Below are positions 44,774-53,800 of a stretch of 64,000 nt of DNA, piece by piece; positions within the stretch are counted from its first letter, which is position 1, and every line of letters starts with the position of its first letter. The position numbers and the translations under genes were made by a program. This DNA comes from an uncultured Eubacteriales bacterium. Lineage in GTDB: Bacteria; Bacillota; Clostridia; TANB77; CAG-508. The stretch covers positions 1 to 64,000 of the forward strand of contig CABUJR010000002.1 in assembly GCA_902492015.1 (NCBI GenBank), given 5' to 3'. The notes under the pieces are model-generated. The model was not told the DNA's origin. It searched no databases and saw only the letters and a program-made list of their open reading frames with translations.

Positions 44774-45028
44774 ATGCAACTTATTAATATCGGATTTGGT
44801 AATATAGTTTCTGCAGAAAGAATAATCTCTATTGTTAGTCCAGAATCGGCTCCAATTAAAAGAATTGTTCAAGAAGCAAAAGATTCAAAAATGGCTATTG
44901 ATGCAACTTATGGAAGAAGAACAAGATCTGTTATAATAATGGACTCAGGTCATATTATTTTATCAGCTGTACAACCAGAAACAATAGCAGGAAGAGTTGA
45001 TAATGGATTAGATAGTGATGACGAATAA
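44774..45028 (+). CDS. remA: RemA/DUF370 extracellular-matrix regulatory protein
   Basis: An 84-residue protein (LINIGFGNIVSAERIISIVS, then ATYGRRTRSVIIMDSGHIIL) that forms an oligomeric ring and wraps DNA. In Bacillus it activates biofilm matrix genes. The signature DATYGRRTRSV is complete. It sits in its usual place between yicC and rpoZ/gmk. Confidence 0.94.
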   Translation: MQLINIGFGNIVSAERIISIVSPESAPIKRIVQEAKDSKMAIDATYGRRTRSVIIMDSGHIILSAVQPETIAGRVDNGLDSDDE

Positions 45029-45057
45029 AATTTTTAAAATTTAGGAGGAATTATAAA

Positions 45058-45255
45058 ATGATAGTAAAACCAACTGTATCTGAATTATTACAAAAGGTAG
45101 GAGATAACAGATATTCTTTAGTAATAATGACAGCTAAAAGAGCTAGACAAATAGCAAATGGCGATCCTGCAAAAACAAAAGTAAAAGCAAGATCTGTAGT
45201 AACTATAGCAGCTAATGAAATTGCAGAAGGAAAAGTTACTAAAATAGAAGAATAA
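45058..45255 (+). CDS. rpoZ: RNA polymerase omega subunit
   Basis: A 65-residue omega subunit with the helical core NRYSLVIMTAKRARQIANG followed by SVVTIAANEIAEGKV. Omega helps assemble RNA polymerase through beta prime. AGGAGG site. Here it precedes gmk, whereas in many Firmicutes gmk comes first. Confidence 0.93.
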   Translation: MIVKPTVSELLQKVGDNRYSLVIMTAKRARQIANGDPAKTKVKARSVVTIAANEIAEGKVTKIEE

Positions 45256-45277
45256 TGAAAATAAAAAGAGGTAAAAT

Positions 45278-45841
45278 ATGTTAGTAATATTATCAGGAGT
45301 AGCTGGTGCAGGAAAAGATACCATAAAAAAGGAAATTATAAAAAGAATGGAAGATGTAAAATCAATTCCATCTTTTACTTCAAGACCTCCAAGAGAGGGA
45401 GATATTCCAGGAAAAACATATATCTTTTTAACAAAAGAAGAATTTGAAGAAAAAATTAGAAATGATGAAATTTATGAATATGATATTCACCATAATAATT
45501 ATTATGGTACTTCAAAACAAATTTTAAATGAAGAATCTAAAAATGGTATTATTATAAAAGATATAGATGTTAATGGAACTGAGATTTTAAAAAATACTTT
45601 AAAGGATATAAAAATAGTAACTATCTTTTTAAGAGTACCTAAAGAAGAATTAAGACATAGATTAGAAAACAGAATAGATAAACCTTCTGAAGGTGAAATT
45701 ATTCTTAGACTAAATAGATTTGATTATGAAGAATCTAAAATAGGTTTATATGATTATGTTTTAAAAAATGATAATTTAGAAAAAACAGTTAATATAATTG
45801 AAGAAATTATTAGACAAGAAAATAAATTAGAAAATAAATAA
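45278..45841 (+). CDS. gmk: Guanylate kinase (variant P-loop)
   Basis: A 187-residue GMP kinase with TSRPPREGDIPGKTYIF (GMP-binding), a YYGTSK block and the lid region LENRIDKPSEGEIILRLNR. The P-loop reads LSGVAGAGKDTIKK in place of the usual SGPSGxGKxT, keeping Gly-Lys but changing the Pro-Ser. The position in the operon supports a housekeeping role. A terminator follows, then an antisense foreign gene before priA. Confidence 0.87.
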   Translation: MLVILSGVAGAGKDTIKKEIIKRMEDVKSIPSFTSRPPREGDIPGKTYIFLTKEEFEEKIRNDEIYEYDIHHNNYYGTSKQILNEESKNGIIIKDIDVNGTEILKNTLKDIKIVTIFLRVPKEELRHRLENRIDKPSEGEIILRLNRFDYEESKIGLYDYVLKNDNLEKTVNIIEEIIRQENKLENK

Positions 45842-45860
45842 TGTTTTTATTATAAAACAA

Positions 45861-45901
45861 AAAGGCTCTACTTCAAATTTCTAAGAAGCAGAGCTTTTTT
45901 G
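45861..45901. terminator. Bidirectional terminator after gmk
   Basis: GCTCTACTTC pairs with GAAGCAGAGC (one mismatch), flanked by an A-run and a T-run. It closes both gmk and the minus-strand gene. Confidence 0.82.
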
Positions 45902-45928
45902 CGGCTCAAAAGGTCAAGCCTTTTCTGA

Positions 45929-46705
45929 TTACAAAAGGTCAAGTTCCAAATAATTTAAGTCGAAAGTAACAAATGCGTCATCAGAGCGATTTTGTAATTC
46001 TTCATACACTTCGGAATTCACATTTTTTTCGTTATCAGGAATCTCGACATTTCTGTTGCCAGAACTGTTATATCCGCTGCCATATAAAAACATGTATTTA
46101 CCATCTAATCGGTAATAAAAGCAATCAGGCTTCAAGAAGAACATCCAGTTTTTCCAGATGTCTTGATGTAGCGGATGTGTTCTGGTTGTTTTAATGTTAG
46201 CTTCTGTAGCAATAGCGTGGAAGGCATCGCTGTATCCTCCGGCAAATCCAGACACGAAGTGCCCAATTTGTCCAGGAAAGAATTGGAAATATCTTTCTTC
46301 AGAGAAAGTCATTGTGTAGCCGAAGCCACAAATGATTTCAGACATGCTCTTGTATGTTTCCCAATAATCTGTGAGACTTATTAGGTTAATTTTGAGCTCC
46401 TGTCTTGGAAAAAAAACTTTCTCATCGACCGCTTCTTTGATGAAAGTATCCAAAGAAACGCCGTTGATACTTGTTTCATCAGCGAACTTGTCAGGGAGTG
46501 TATCCACATTTGCCTTAAGTACTCCAAGCAAATACCCGAAGTTTTTTACTTTCTTATTCTCTTCGCATTTTAGAAGACACTGAAAAGTTTCAGAGTCAAG
46601 CTGATAAGAAAGTAGGGCGTTTATAAAGTCCTTGGATTTTCTTACATTCCCTGAGGCTTCTTTTACCATAGCTACAACCTCGTTGCTACAAACCATGTTT
46701 ACCAT
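45929..46705 (-). CDS. Orphan protein of foreign composition inserted between gmk and priA
   Basis: A 258-residue soluble protein of unknown function (MVNMVCSNEVVAMVKEASGN ... FPGQIGHFVSGFAGGYSDAF). Its aromatic-rich second half (YRLDGKYMFLYGSGYNSSGN) may be a globular domain. G+C and codon use are clearly higher than the flanks. AGGAGG and the start context AGTATGGTAA are the same as at 24582 and 29421(-). It interrupts the usual gmk/rpoZ-priA order in antisense, so it is probably acquired. Confidence 0.72.
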   Translation of the reverse strand: MVNMVCSNEVVAMVKEASGNVRKSKDFINALLSYQLDSETFQCLLKCEENKKVKNFGYLLGVLKANVDTLPDKFADETSINGVSLDTFIKEAVDEKVFFPRQELKINLISLTDYWETYKSMSEIICGFGYTMTFSEERYFQFFPGQIGHFVSGFAGGYSDAFHAIATEANIKTTRTHPLHQDIWKNWMFFLKPDCFYYRLDGKYMFLYGSGYNSSGNRNVEIPDNEKNVNSEVYEELQNRSDDAFVTFDLNYLELDLL

Positions 46706-46975
46706 ACTGTAATCCTCCTATAATGTATTTAATGGTTTCAAGTAATCAGTATATATAATCTTTTCAAGTGTGACGGAATAGATTAATATATAGAAAACTC
46801 TTATTATATTATATCACAGATATAGAGTAAAGACAAATAATAGAAATAAACACGAATTGAAAAAGAGAAAACTATAAAAATAAAACAGCTTAATAAAATG
46901 GTTTAAACAGGAAAAAAGTTATATTTACTAAAAAGTTTTTTTGTGTTAGAATATTAATGTAAAAAAGGAGATAAG

Positions 46976-49208
46976 ATGTTTGCAGAGATTATAATTAATA
47001 GTAATGCTAAAGCTTTAAATAGAATATTTGACTATATAGTTCCAGATGATATGACAAAAACTATAAAAGTTGGCTCTAGAGTTTTTGTGCCTTTTGGTAA
47101 TGGCAAAAAAATAGAAGATGGTTTTGTTATTAATTTAAAAAATGAATCTAATTTTGCAAACAAAGAAATTGCTAAAATTGAAGAAAAGACAAGCTTAAAA
47201 GAAGATAATATTATTTTAGCAAAGCTTATGTCAAGAAAATATTTTTGCAATATAGCAGATTGTATAAGATTAATGCTACCACCAGGAACAGGTAGTAGTA
47301 ATTTGCAATCTAGAGCTAAAGAAAAAACAGGAAATTTTGTTTTCTTAAAAAAAGATGCAGATGAAATCGAATATTTAATAGAAAATCAAAAAATAAAAAG
47401 TGAGAAACATATTAGAGTATTAAGATTTTTAGAAAACAATGATGGTATATATATTTCAGATTTAGAGTTGCTTACAGATGTTAATAGAAGTATTTTTAAA
47501 ACCTTAGAAAAAAATGGATATATCGAGATAATAGAAAAACAAATTGAAAGAAATCCTTTTACAAATAAAAATGTAAGAAAAGATGACTTTAAAATTTTGA
47601 ATGAAGAACAAAAAAGGTGTTTTGACTCTATTAATTTTTGTATTCAAAATAATGAATTTTCAAAAAATTTAATTTATGGAATAACAGGTTCTGGTAAAAC
47701 AGAAATCTATCTTCAGTTAATTAAAGAAGTTTTAGATAAAGGAAAAAGTTCAATCTTATTAGTGCCAGAAATTTCTCTTACACCTCAAATGGTTGATAGA
47801 TTTTTAGCAAGATTTGGAGAGCAAATAGCTGTTTTACATAGTAAGTTATCTATTGGAGAAAGATATGATGAGTGGAAAAAAATAGAATCTGGAGAAAAAA
47901 AGATTGTTATTGGTGCAAGGTCAGCGATATTTGCACCAGTTAAAAATTTAGGAATTATAATTATAGATGAAGAACATGATATGTCATATAAATCTGATAC
48001 TACACCTAGATATAATGCAAAAGAAATTGCTAAATATTTTGCTGAAAAAAATAATTGTCCTTTGGTTTTAGGAAGTGCAACACCAGATATATGTACAATG
48101 TATCAAGCAAGCAATAAAGATATTGCTTTACATACATTAACTAAAAGAGCAAATCAATCTAATCTTCCAAAAGTAGAGATTGTTGATCTTAGAAATGAAC
48201 TTATAAATGGAAATAGATCTATGATAAGTTTAAAATTGCAAAAAGAAATAAAAAATAATTTAGAAAGAAAAAAGCAGACAATTTTATTTTTAAATAGAAG
48301 AGGATATTCTACTTTTATAATGTGTAGAGAATGTGGATATGTAGCTAAGTGTAAAAATTGCAATATCAGTCTAACATATCATATAAAAGAAAATAAATTA
48401 AAATGTCATTATTGCCGGATACGAAACAAATGCAATAAATATATGTCCAGAATGTGGTAGCAAGAAAGTAAAATATTTTGGAACTGGTACTCAGAAGTTG
48501 GAAGAAGAAATTCATAAACTTTTTCCAGAAGCAAGTACAATTAGAATGGATATTGATACAGTAAGTAAGAAAAATTCACATGAAGAAATTTTAAATAATT
48601 TTAAAAATGAAAATATAGATATTTTAATAGGAACACAAATGGTGGTAAAAGGACATCATTTTCCAAAAGTAACTTTAGTTGGTGTTATTGCTGCAGATAG
48701 TAGTTTAAATCTAGATGATTATAGAGCAGTAGAAAAAACATTTCAAACTTTAGTTCAAGTGGCAGGTAGATCAGGAAGAGAAGAAACAGGAAAGGTAATA
48801 ATCCAAACATATAATCCTGATCATTATGCAATTATTGATAGTCAAAAGCAAGATTATGATTTATTTTATAATCAAGAAGTGTCATTAAGAAAAATGTTGA
48901 ATTATCCGCCATTTTGCGATATAATAATTATTAGTTTTTCAGGAGAAAATCTAATAGAACTTCAAAAAATATGTAATTTAGTATATAAAAAAATAAATTC
49001 TGTTAATAATGAAAATATTATTATTTATAAACCAGTTCCATCACCAATAGACAAGATAAAAAATAAATATAGATGGAGAATAATAATAAAATGTAAAGTT
49101 TCAAATAGAATTTTGGATATAATAAATTATGGAATAGAAGATGAAAAAATAAAAAAATGTAAAAGTACAAGAATTATAGTGGATATAAATCCAAATACTA
49201 TGAACTAG
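46976..49208 (+). CDS. priA: Primosomal helicase PriA, reading frame shifts +1 at CGGA (48416-48419)
   Basis: PriA restarts stalled replication forks. The zero frame runs from 46976 through the DNA-binding domain, Walker A (GITGSGKTEIYL), IIIDEEHD and the first zinc cysteines (CRECGYVAKCKNC, then CHYC at 48404-48415). It then meets CGG and would stop 14 codons later. The +1 frame from GGA 48417 continues exactly with GYETNAINICPECGSKK and helicase motifs to 49208. The conserved PriA pattern is CHYCGY, so the shift falls precisely at CGGA, read as one Gly. The joined protein is about 743 residues, normal for PriA. Neighbours def and fmt follow as usual. Confidence 0.9.
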
Positions 49209-49221
49209 AAGGGGTAATATT

Positions 49222-49704
49222 ATGGCTATTAGAAATTTAAGATATGAAAATGATGAAATTTTAAAAAAACGTGCAAAAGAAATTGATGTTATAGATGACA
49301 AAATTAGAGAATTAGCAGAAGACATGATGGAAACTATGCATAAATGGGATGGAGTTGGACTTGCGGGACCACAAGTTGGAGTGCTAAAAAGAATAATTGT
49401 TATTGACTTATATGAAGAGGGAACTCAGTTTATTCTTATAAATCCAGTTATAATAAAAGAAAAAGGAATACAAGAAGTTGATGAAGGATGTTTAAGTTTT
49501 CCAAATAAATTCGGAAAAGTTGACAGACCAAAAGAAGTTGTTGTAGAAGCTTTAGATATAGATGGAAAGAAAGTGAAATTAAAAGCTAAAGATTTTTTAG
49601 CACAAGCTTTATCACATGAGATAGATCATTTAAATGGTATTGTCTTTACAGAAAAAGTAAAACAAGGTACTTTAGAAATTATTACACCAAGTGAGAAAAA
49701 ATAG
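49222..49704 (+). CDS. def: Peptide deformylase
   Basis: A 160-residue metalloenzyme that removes the N-formyl group from new proteins. All three motifs are present: GVGLAGPQVG, EGCLSFP (metal Cys) and QALSHEIDHLNG (HExxH-type, His ligands and catalytic Glu). It lies between priA and fmt in the classic order. Confidence 0.96.
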   Translation: MAIRNLRYENDEILKKRAKEIDVIDDKIRELAEDMMETMHKWDGVGLAGPQVGVLKRIIVIDLYEEGTQFILINPVIIKEKGIQEVDEGCLSFPNKFGKVDRPKEVVVEALDIDGKKVKLKAKDFLAQALSHEIDHLNGIVFTEKVKQGTLEIITPSEKK

Positions 49705-49718
49705 AAAGGAAAATATAA

Positions 49719-50699
49719 ATGAAAATCTTATTTATGGGAACACCAGATTTTGCAAAAGAATCTTTAGAGAAATTATACAATTCTGGTTATGAGATTTGTG
49801 GAGTTGTTACTACTCCTGATAGACCTTCTGGAAGAGGAATGAAAATAAATATTTCTCCAGTAAAAGAATATGCTTTAGAAAAAAAATTAAAAATTTTTCA
49901 ACCAGAAAAAATAACAAATAATACAGAATTTAAAGATGAGATAAAAGTTTTAAATCCTGATTTAGTTTGTGTAGTTTCTTATGGTATAATTCTTCCAAAA
50001 TCATTTTTGAAAATTCCAAGATTAGGGTGTATAAATGTTCATCCATCAATGCTTCCAAAATATAGAGGACCTGCTCCAATTCAATGGGCAATATTAAATG
50101 GAGATAAAAAAACAGGTGTAACAATAATGTATTTAAATGAAAAGATGGATGCTGGAGATATAATTACTCAAAAAGAAGTAGAAATAGATAGTGATGAAAC
50201 AACAGGAGAACTTTGGAATAGATTATCTAAAATAGGAGCCGACTTATTAGTAGAAAGTGTTAAAAATATTGAGGCTGGAACAGCTAAAAGAACAGTTCAA
50301 CCAGAAGAATTTACTTTAGCCCCAATGTTAAATAAGGATATGTCAAAAATAGATTGGAACCTTAAGACATCTATTGATATAAAAAATTTAGTAAGAGGAT
50401 TAAATCCAATTATGGGAGCATTTTCTTTATTAAATGGCAAAAAAATTAAATTTTGGAAAGTACAAAATATATCAAAAGAAGAATTTTTAGAAATTTCTAA
50501 AAATTATGAACATTTAGATTTTAATAAAGCGATTTCTGGTACTGTGATTTTAGCAAATGAGAAAAAAGGTTTATATATCAAAACTCAAAATGATGGAATT
50601 ATTTCAGTATTAGAAATTCAGGGTGAAAATTCTAAAAGAATGAATATAAATGATTTTTTAAGAGGTAATAAAATAGAACTTGGGCAAATATTTGAATAA
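49719..50699 (+). CDS. fmt: Methionyl-tRNA formyltransferase
   Basis: A 326-residue enzyme that formylates initiator Met-tRNA. The formyltransferase core is FMGTPDFAKESLEKLY, with SYGIILPKSFL, NVHPSMLPKYRGPAPIQWAI (catalytic Asn-His region) and MDAGDIITQKEVEI. The C-terminal OB domain follows. AGAAAGG site upstream. It forms a pair with def. Confidence 0.96.
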   Translation: MKILFMGTPDFAKESLEKLYNSGYEICGVVTTPDRPSGRGMKINISPVKEYALEKKLKIFQPEKITNNTEFKDEIKVLNPDLVCVVSYGIILPKSFLKIPRLGCINVHPSMLPKYRGPAPIQWAILNGDKKTGVTIMYLNEKMDAGDIITQKEVEIDSDETTGELWNRLSKIGADLLVESVKNIEAGTAKRTVQPEEFTLAPMLNKDMSKIDWNLKTSIDIKNLVRGLNPIMGAFSLLNGKKIKFWKVQNISKEEFLEISKNYEHLDFNKAISGTVILANEKKGLYIKTQNDGIISVLEIQGENSKRMNINDFLRGNKIELGQIFE

Positions 50700-50847
50700 A
50701 CTAAAATTTAAGAAATGTTAAAATTTTGATTAAGTATATAAATTAAGTACAAATATTAATAATAAATTAATCTATTAAAAATACTTGTAAAAAAAGAATT
50801 ATATTGATATACTTATTACGACAAAAACGTATAAAGGAGGTTTTGTT

Positions 50848-51291
50848 ATGGAAGAAAATAATATGGATAATGAATTAATAGAAAAGTCAGAAGAAATTTC
50901 TGTAGAAGGAAATGATACAATAAAAATAGCAAATGAAGCTGTGGCAACTTATGCTGGAATAGCAGTTTCAGAGGTTTCTGGAGTATATGGAATGGCTGGA
51001 GGATTTGCTGGAATTACAGAAGCTTTAAGTGGAAAGAAGAACTTAGCAAAAGGAATAAAAGTTGATGTCGGAGAAAAAAGTGCAAAAATCGATGTAAATA
51101 TTATAGTTGAATATGGAGCAAGAATACCAGATGTTGCTTTTGAAATCCAAACAAGAGTAAAAAAATCTGTTGAAAATATGACAGGATTAAAAGTTTTAGA
51201 AGTAAATGTTCATGTGCAAGGTGTTCATGCAATATCAGAAAAAGAAAGAGAAAATAACGAAGCAAAAAATGATTCAGAACCAAATGAATAA
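50848..51291 (+). CDS. Asp23/Gls24 family envelope stress protein
   Basis: A 147-residue protein with the Asp23 core IKIANEAVATYAGIAVSEVS followed by GVYGMAGG and the end LKVLEVNVHVQGVHA. Asp23 attaches to the membrane through AmaP, encoded next. AAAGGAGG site. A 148-base AT-rich gap separates it from fmt, so it probably starts a new operon running into nusB-xseA-xseB. Confidence 0.92.
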   Translation: MEENNMDNELIEKSEEISVEGNDTIKIANEAVATYAGIAVSEVSGVYGMAGGFAGITEALSGKKNLAKGIKVDVGEKSAKIDVNIIVEYGARIPDVAFEIQTRVKKSVENMTGLKVLEVNVHVQGVHAISEKERENNEAKNDSEPNE

Positions 51292-51314
51292 GTTGTTTAT
51301 TATTGGAGGAAAAC

Positions 51315-51944
51315 ATGAAATTTTTAGATAAATTAGTTTTAAAAATATTTTCATTAATTATATTAATTATAGCTGTTGGAATAATTTTAATAATGACAGG
51401 AATTTTACCAATACAAGTTATTACAGAACAGATTTCATTTATTTTAAATGGAGAAAATAATATAAAAATTTTAATGGGTGTTTTAGCTGTATTAATGTTA
51501 CTTGCAATAAAAGGTATATTTTTTACAAGCAAATCTGAAAATAAAGGAAAAGAAGGAATTGTTTTAGAAAATAATAGCGGAAAACTTGTTATTTCTAAAG
51601 AAAGTTTAGAAAATTTAATAGCAAGTGTTACAAAAGAAATTCCTGGAGCAGATACTGTAGCAAGTAAAACAGTAGTAGATAAGAATAAAAATTTAATTAT
51701 TTATGTAACAGCTGTTGTTAGTAAAGATGTAATGATAAAAGATGTTTCTAATGAATTACAACAAAAAATTAAAGATGCAATGAGAAAAACAGCAGATTTA
51801 GAAGTAAAAGAGGTAAATATAAAAATTAAAAATATTACTTCTAAAAAGGTAAAAGGATTACCACCATCTATGACAGAAGAAAGTAATGAAAATTCTAATG
51901 ATGAAGACAATAGAGTTGAAGAAAATAAAACAGGAGAGGAGTAA
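51315..51944 (+). CDS. amaP: Alkaline shock response membrane anchor AmaP-like protein
   Basis: A 209-residue protein with two N-terminal transmembrane helices (FSLIILIIAVGIILIMTGIL and IKILMGVLAVLMLLAIKGI) and a cytoplasmic Asp23-like region (LVISKESLENLIASVTKEI ... LEVKEVNIKIKNI). It anchors Asp23 at the membrane. The ATG at 51315, after TTGGAGG, is preferred to an upstream TTG. An acidic tail follows. Confidence 0.88.
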   Translation: MKFLDKLVLKIFSLIILIIAVGIILIMTGILPIQVITEQISFILNGENNIKILMGVLAVLMLLAIKGIFFTSKSENKGKEGIVLENNSGKLVISKESLENLIASVTKEIPGADTVASKTVVDKNKNLIIYVTAVVSKDVMIKDVSNELQQKIKDAMRKTADLEVKEVNIKIKNITSKKVKGLPPSMTEESNENSNDEDNRVEENKTGEE

Positions 51945-51949
51945 TTAAT

Positions 51950-52168
51950 ATGAATGAAAATAATGACTCAAATGCAAATAACTTTTTTTCAAAATATGGT
52001 GGAGCAGTAATAGGAGGAATTATTGCTTTAGTATTATGCTTTACTGAAATATATAAATTATTAATAGCAATAGTAATAATTTTAGCAGGTATGTATATAG
52101 GAAACTATGTTCAAAAAAATAAATTAATGGTAAAAGAAAAATTAAAAGAATTTATAGACAAATTTTAG
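51950..52168 (+). CDS. DUF2273 small membrane protein
   Basis: A 72-residue protein with a Gly-rich double transmembrane hairpin (GGAVIGGIIALVLCFTEIYK, LLIAIVIILAGMYIGNYV), the DUF2273 pattern. It is routinely encoded with Asp23 and AmaP and is thought to be part of the same membrane-associated complex. Confidence 0.9.
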   Translation: MNENNDSNANNFFSKYGGAVIGGIIALVLCFTEIYKLLIAIVIILAGMYIGNYVQKNKLMVKEKLKEFIDKF

Positions 52169-52177
52169 GAGGAAATG

Positions 52178-52606
52178 ATGCAAAGATCTGCAATGAGAGA
52201 ATTAGCTTTTAAATTAGTTTATGAAATTGAAGTTCAAAAAGAAAGTGAAGAAGATCAACTTGATATTTTTATTGAAAACAATGATATTCTTGATGAAAAT
52301 GTAGTAGATTATTTAAAAGATATAAAAGATGGAATAAAAAATAATTCAGAAGAAATAAACAATTTAATAACTACTAATTTAAAGGATAATTGGAGCTTAA
52401 ATAGAATTTCAAAAATAAATTTAAGTTTAATTAAATTAGCTATTTATGAAATGATATATAAAGCTTTACCTTATAAAGTTGCTATAAATGAAGTAGTTGA
52501 ACTTGCCAAAAAATATGCTGATGAGTCAGCACCAGTATTTATTAATGGAATATTGGCAAGTGTTGTGAAAGAAAAGAATCTAGATGGAGAAATAAATGAA
52601 AATTAA
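52178..52606 (+). CDS. nusB: Transcription antitermination protein NusB
   Basis: A 142-residue helical protein that joins NusE (S10) at boxA for rRNA antitermination. It has RELAFKLVYEIEVQ, LNRISKINLSLIKLAIYEM and VAINEVVELAKKYADESAPV followed by FINGILA. Two adjacent ATGs (52175, 52178) are possible. The second is better spaced from AGGAGG. It overlaps xseA by 11 bases. Confidence 0.94.
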   Translation: MQRSAMRELAFKLVYEIEVQKESEEDQLDIFIENNDILDENVVDYLKDIKDGIKNNSEEINNLITTNLKDNWSLNRISKINLSLIKLAIYEMIYKALPYKVAINEVVELAKKYADESAPVFINGILASVVKEKNLDGEINEN

Positions 52607-53783
52607 TCCAATTTCAGTATCAGAATTAAATAGATATATAAAAGATAGAGTAGCTGAAGATGAATTTTTAAATAGCGTATTTGTAAAAGGAGAAATTTCT
52701 AATTTTAAACATCATTATACAGGTCATATGTATTTTACTTTAAAAGATGAAAGCTCTCTTATAAAGTGTGTTATGTTTAAATCATCAACTGCTACTTTAA
52801 ATTTTGTTCCAAAAGATGGAATGAAAGTCTTAGTATTAGGATCTGTTGCAGTATATGAAAGAGATGGAGTATATCAAATATACTGCAAAGCAATGCAAGA
52901 AGATGGAATGGGAAGCTTATATACAGCTTATGAAGAATTAAAAAGCAAACTCGAAAAAGAAGGTTTATTTGACGAAAATCATAAAAAGAAGATACCTTTT
53001 ATGCCTAAAATAATAGGGGTTCTTACTTCTAATACTGGAGCTGTAATTAGAGATATAATTAATGTATCAACAAGAAGAAATCCAAATGTATATATTAGAT
53101 TATTACCAGTACCAGTACAAGGTGCAGGAGCTGGAGAAAAAATAGCTAAAGCAATTAAAACTATGAATGACAAAAAATTATCAGATGTTATTATAGTAGC
53201 AAGAGGTGGAGGTTCTATTGAAGATTTATGGCCTTTTAATGAAGAAATTGTAGCTAGAGCAATTTACGAATCAGATATTCCTATAATTTCAGCAGTAGGA
53301 CATGAAACAGACTTTACAATAGCAGATTTTGTGGCAGATTTAAGAGCTCCTACACCATCTGCAGCAGCTGAACTTACAGTTACAGATATATCTAAATTAC
53401 AACAGAATATCTCATTATTTCAAAAAAGACTTAAAATGGCTTTAAATAGAAAAACAGAATTTATGAGACTAAGATATGAAAAATGTTTAAATTCTAGAGT
53501 TTTTAAAGATCCATTACAAAAAATTAATGAGTATTATATGCAAGTAGATAAATTTGTAAAGCAAATTGAAAATAGTAGTATAAAAAAATTGAAAGATTCT
53601 AAATTAGAAGCAGCTAAATTAATAACTAGATTAGATACTTTAAGTCCTTTAAAAACTTTAACTAGAGGATATTGTATAGCAGAAATTGACGGAAAAGCTA
53701 TTACAAGTGTTAAGAATTTGAAAAAAGATATGGAAATTGATATAAGATTTCAAGATGGAAATTCAAAAGCAAAAGTAATATGA
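52596..53783 (+). CDS. xseA: Exodeoxyribonuclease VII large subunit
   Basis: A 395-residue subunit with an N-terminal OB fold (VFVKGEISNFKHHYTGHMYF), the catalytic block GVLTSNTGAVIRDIINVSTR, IVARGGGSIEDLWPFNEE and AVGHETDFTIADFVADLRAP. ExoVII degrades single-stranded DNA processively with XseB. Its start lies inside nusB, so translation is coupled. Slightly shorter than E. coli XseA, as usual in Clostridia. Confidence 0.95.
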   Translation: MKINPISVSELNRYIKDRVAEDEFLNSVFVKGEISNFKHHYTGHMYFTLKDESSLIKCVMFKSSTATLNFVPKDGMKVLVLGSVAVYERDGVYQIYCKAMQEDGMGSLYTAYEELKSKLEKEGLFDENHKKKIPFMPKIIGVLTSNTGAVIRDIINVSTRRNPNVYIRLLPVPVQGAGAGEKIAKAIKTMNDKKLSDVIIVARGGGSIEDLWPFNEEIVARAIYESDIPIISAVGHETDFTIADFVADLRAPTPSAAAELTVTDISKLQQNISLFQKRLKMALNRKTEFMRLRYEKCLNSRVFKDPLQKINEYYMQVDKFVKQIENSSIKKLKDSKLEAAKLITRLDTLSPLKTLTRGYCIAEIDGKAITSVKNLKKDMEIDIRFQDGNSKAKVI

Positions 53784-53800
53784 TTTAAGGAGAGAAATTT

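Noticed and set aside
48404..49208. priA as a simple pseudogene or sequencing error
   Set aside because: Not excluded, but not preferred. Both halves are intact, the shift is at the same CGGA as in the NERD gene, a complementary tRNA exists, and CGG is absent from native codons. It is kept as a CDS with a shift.
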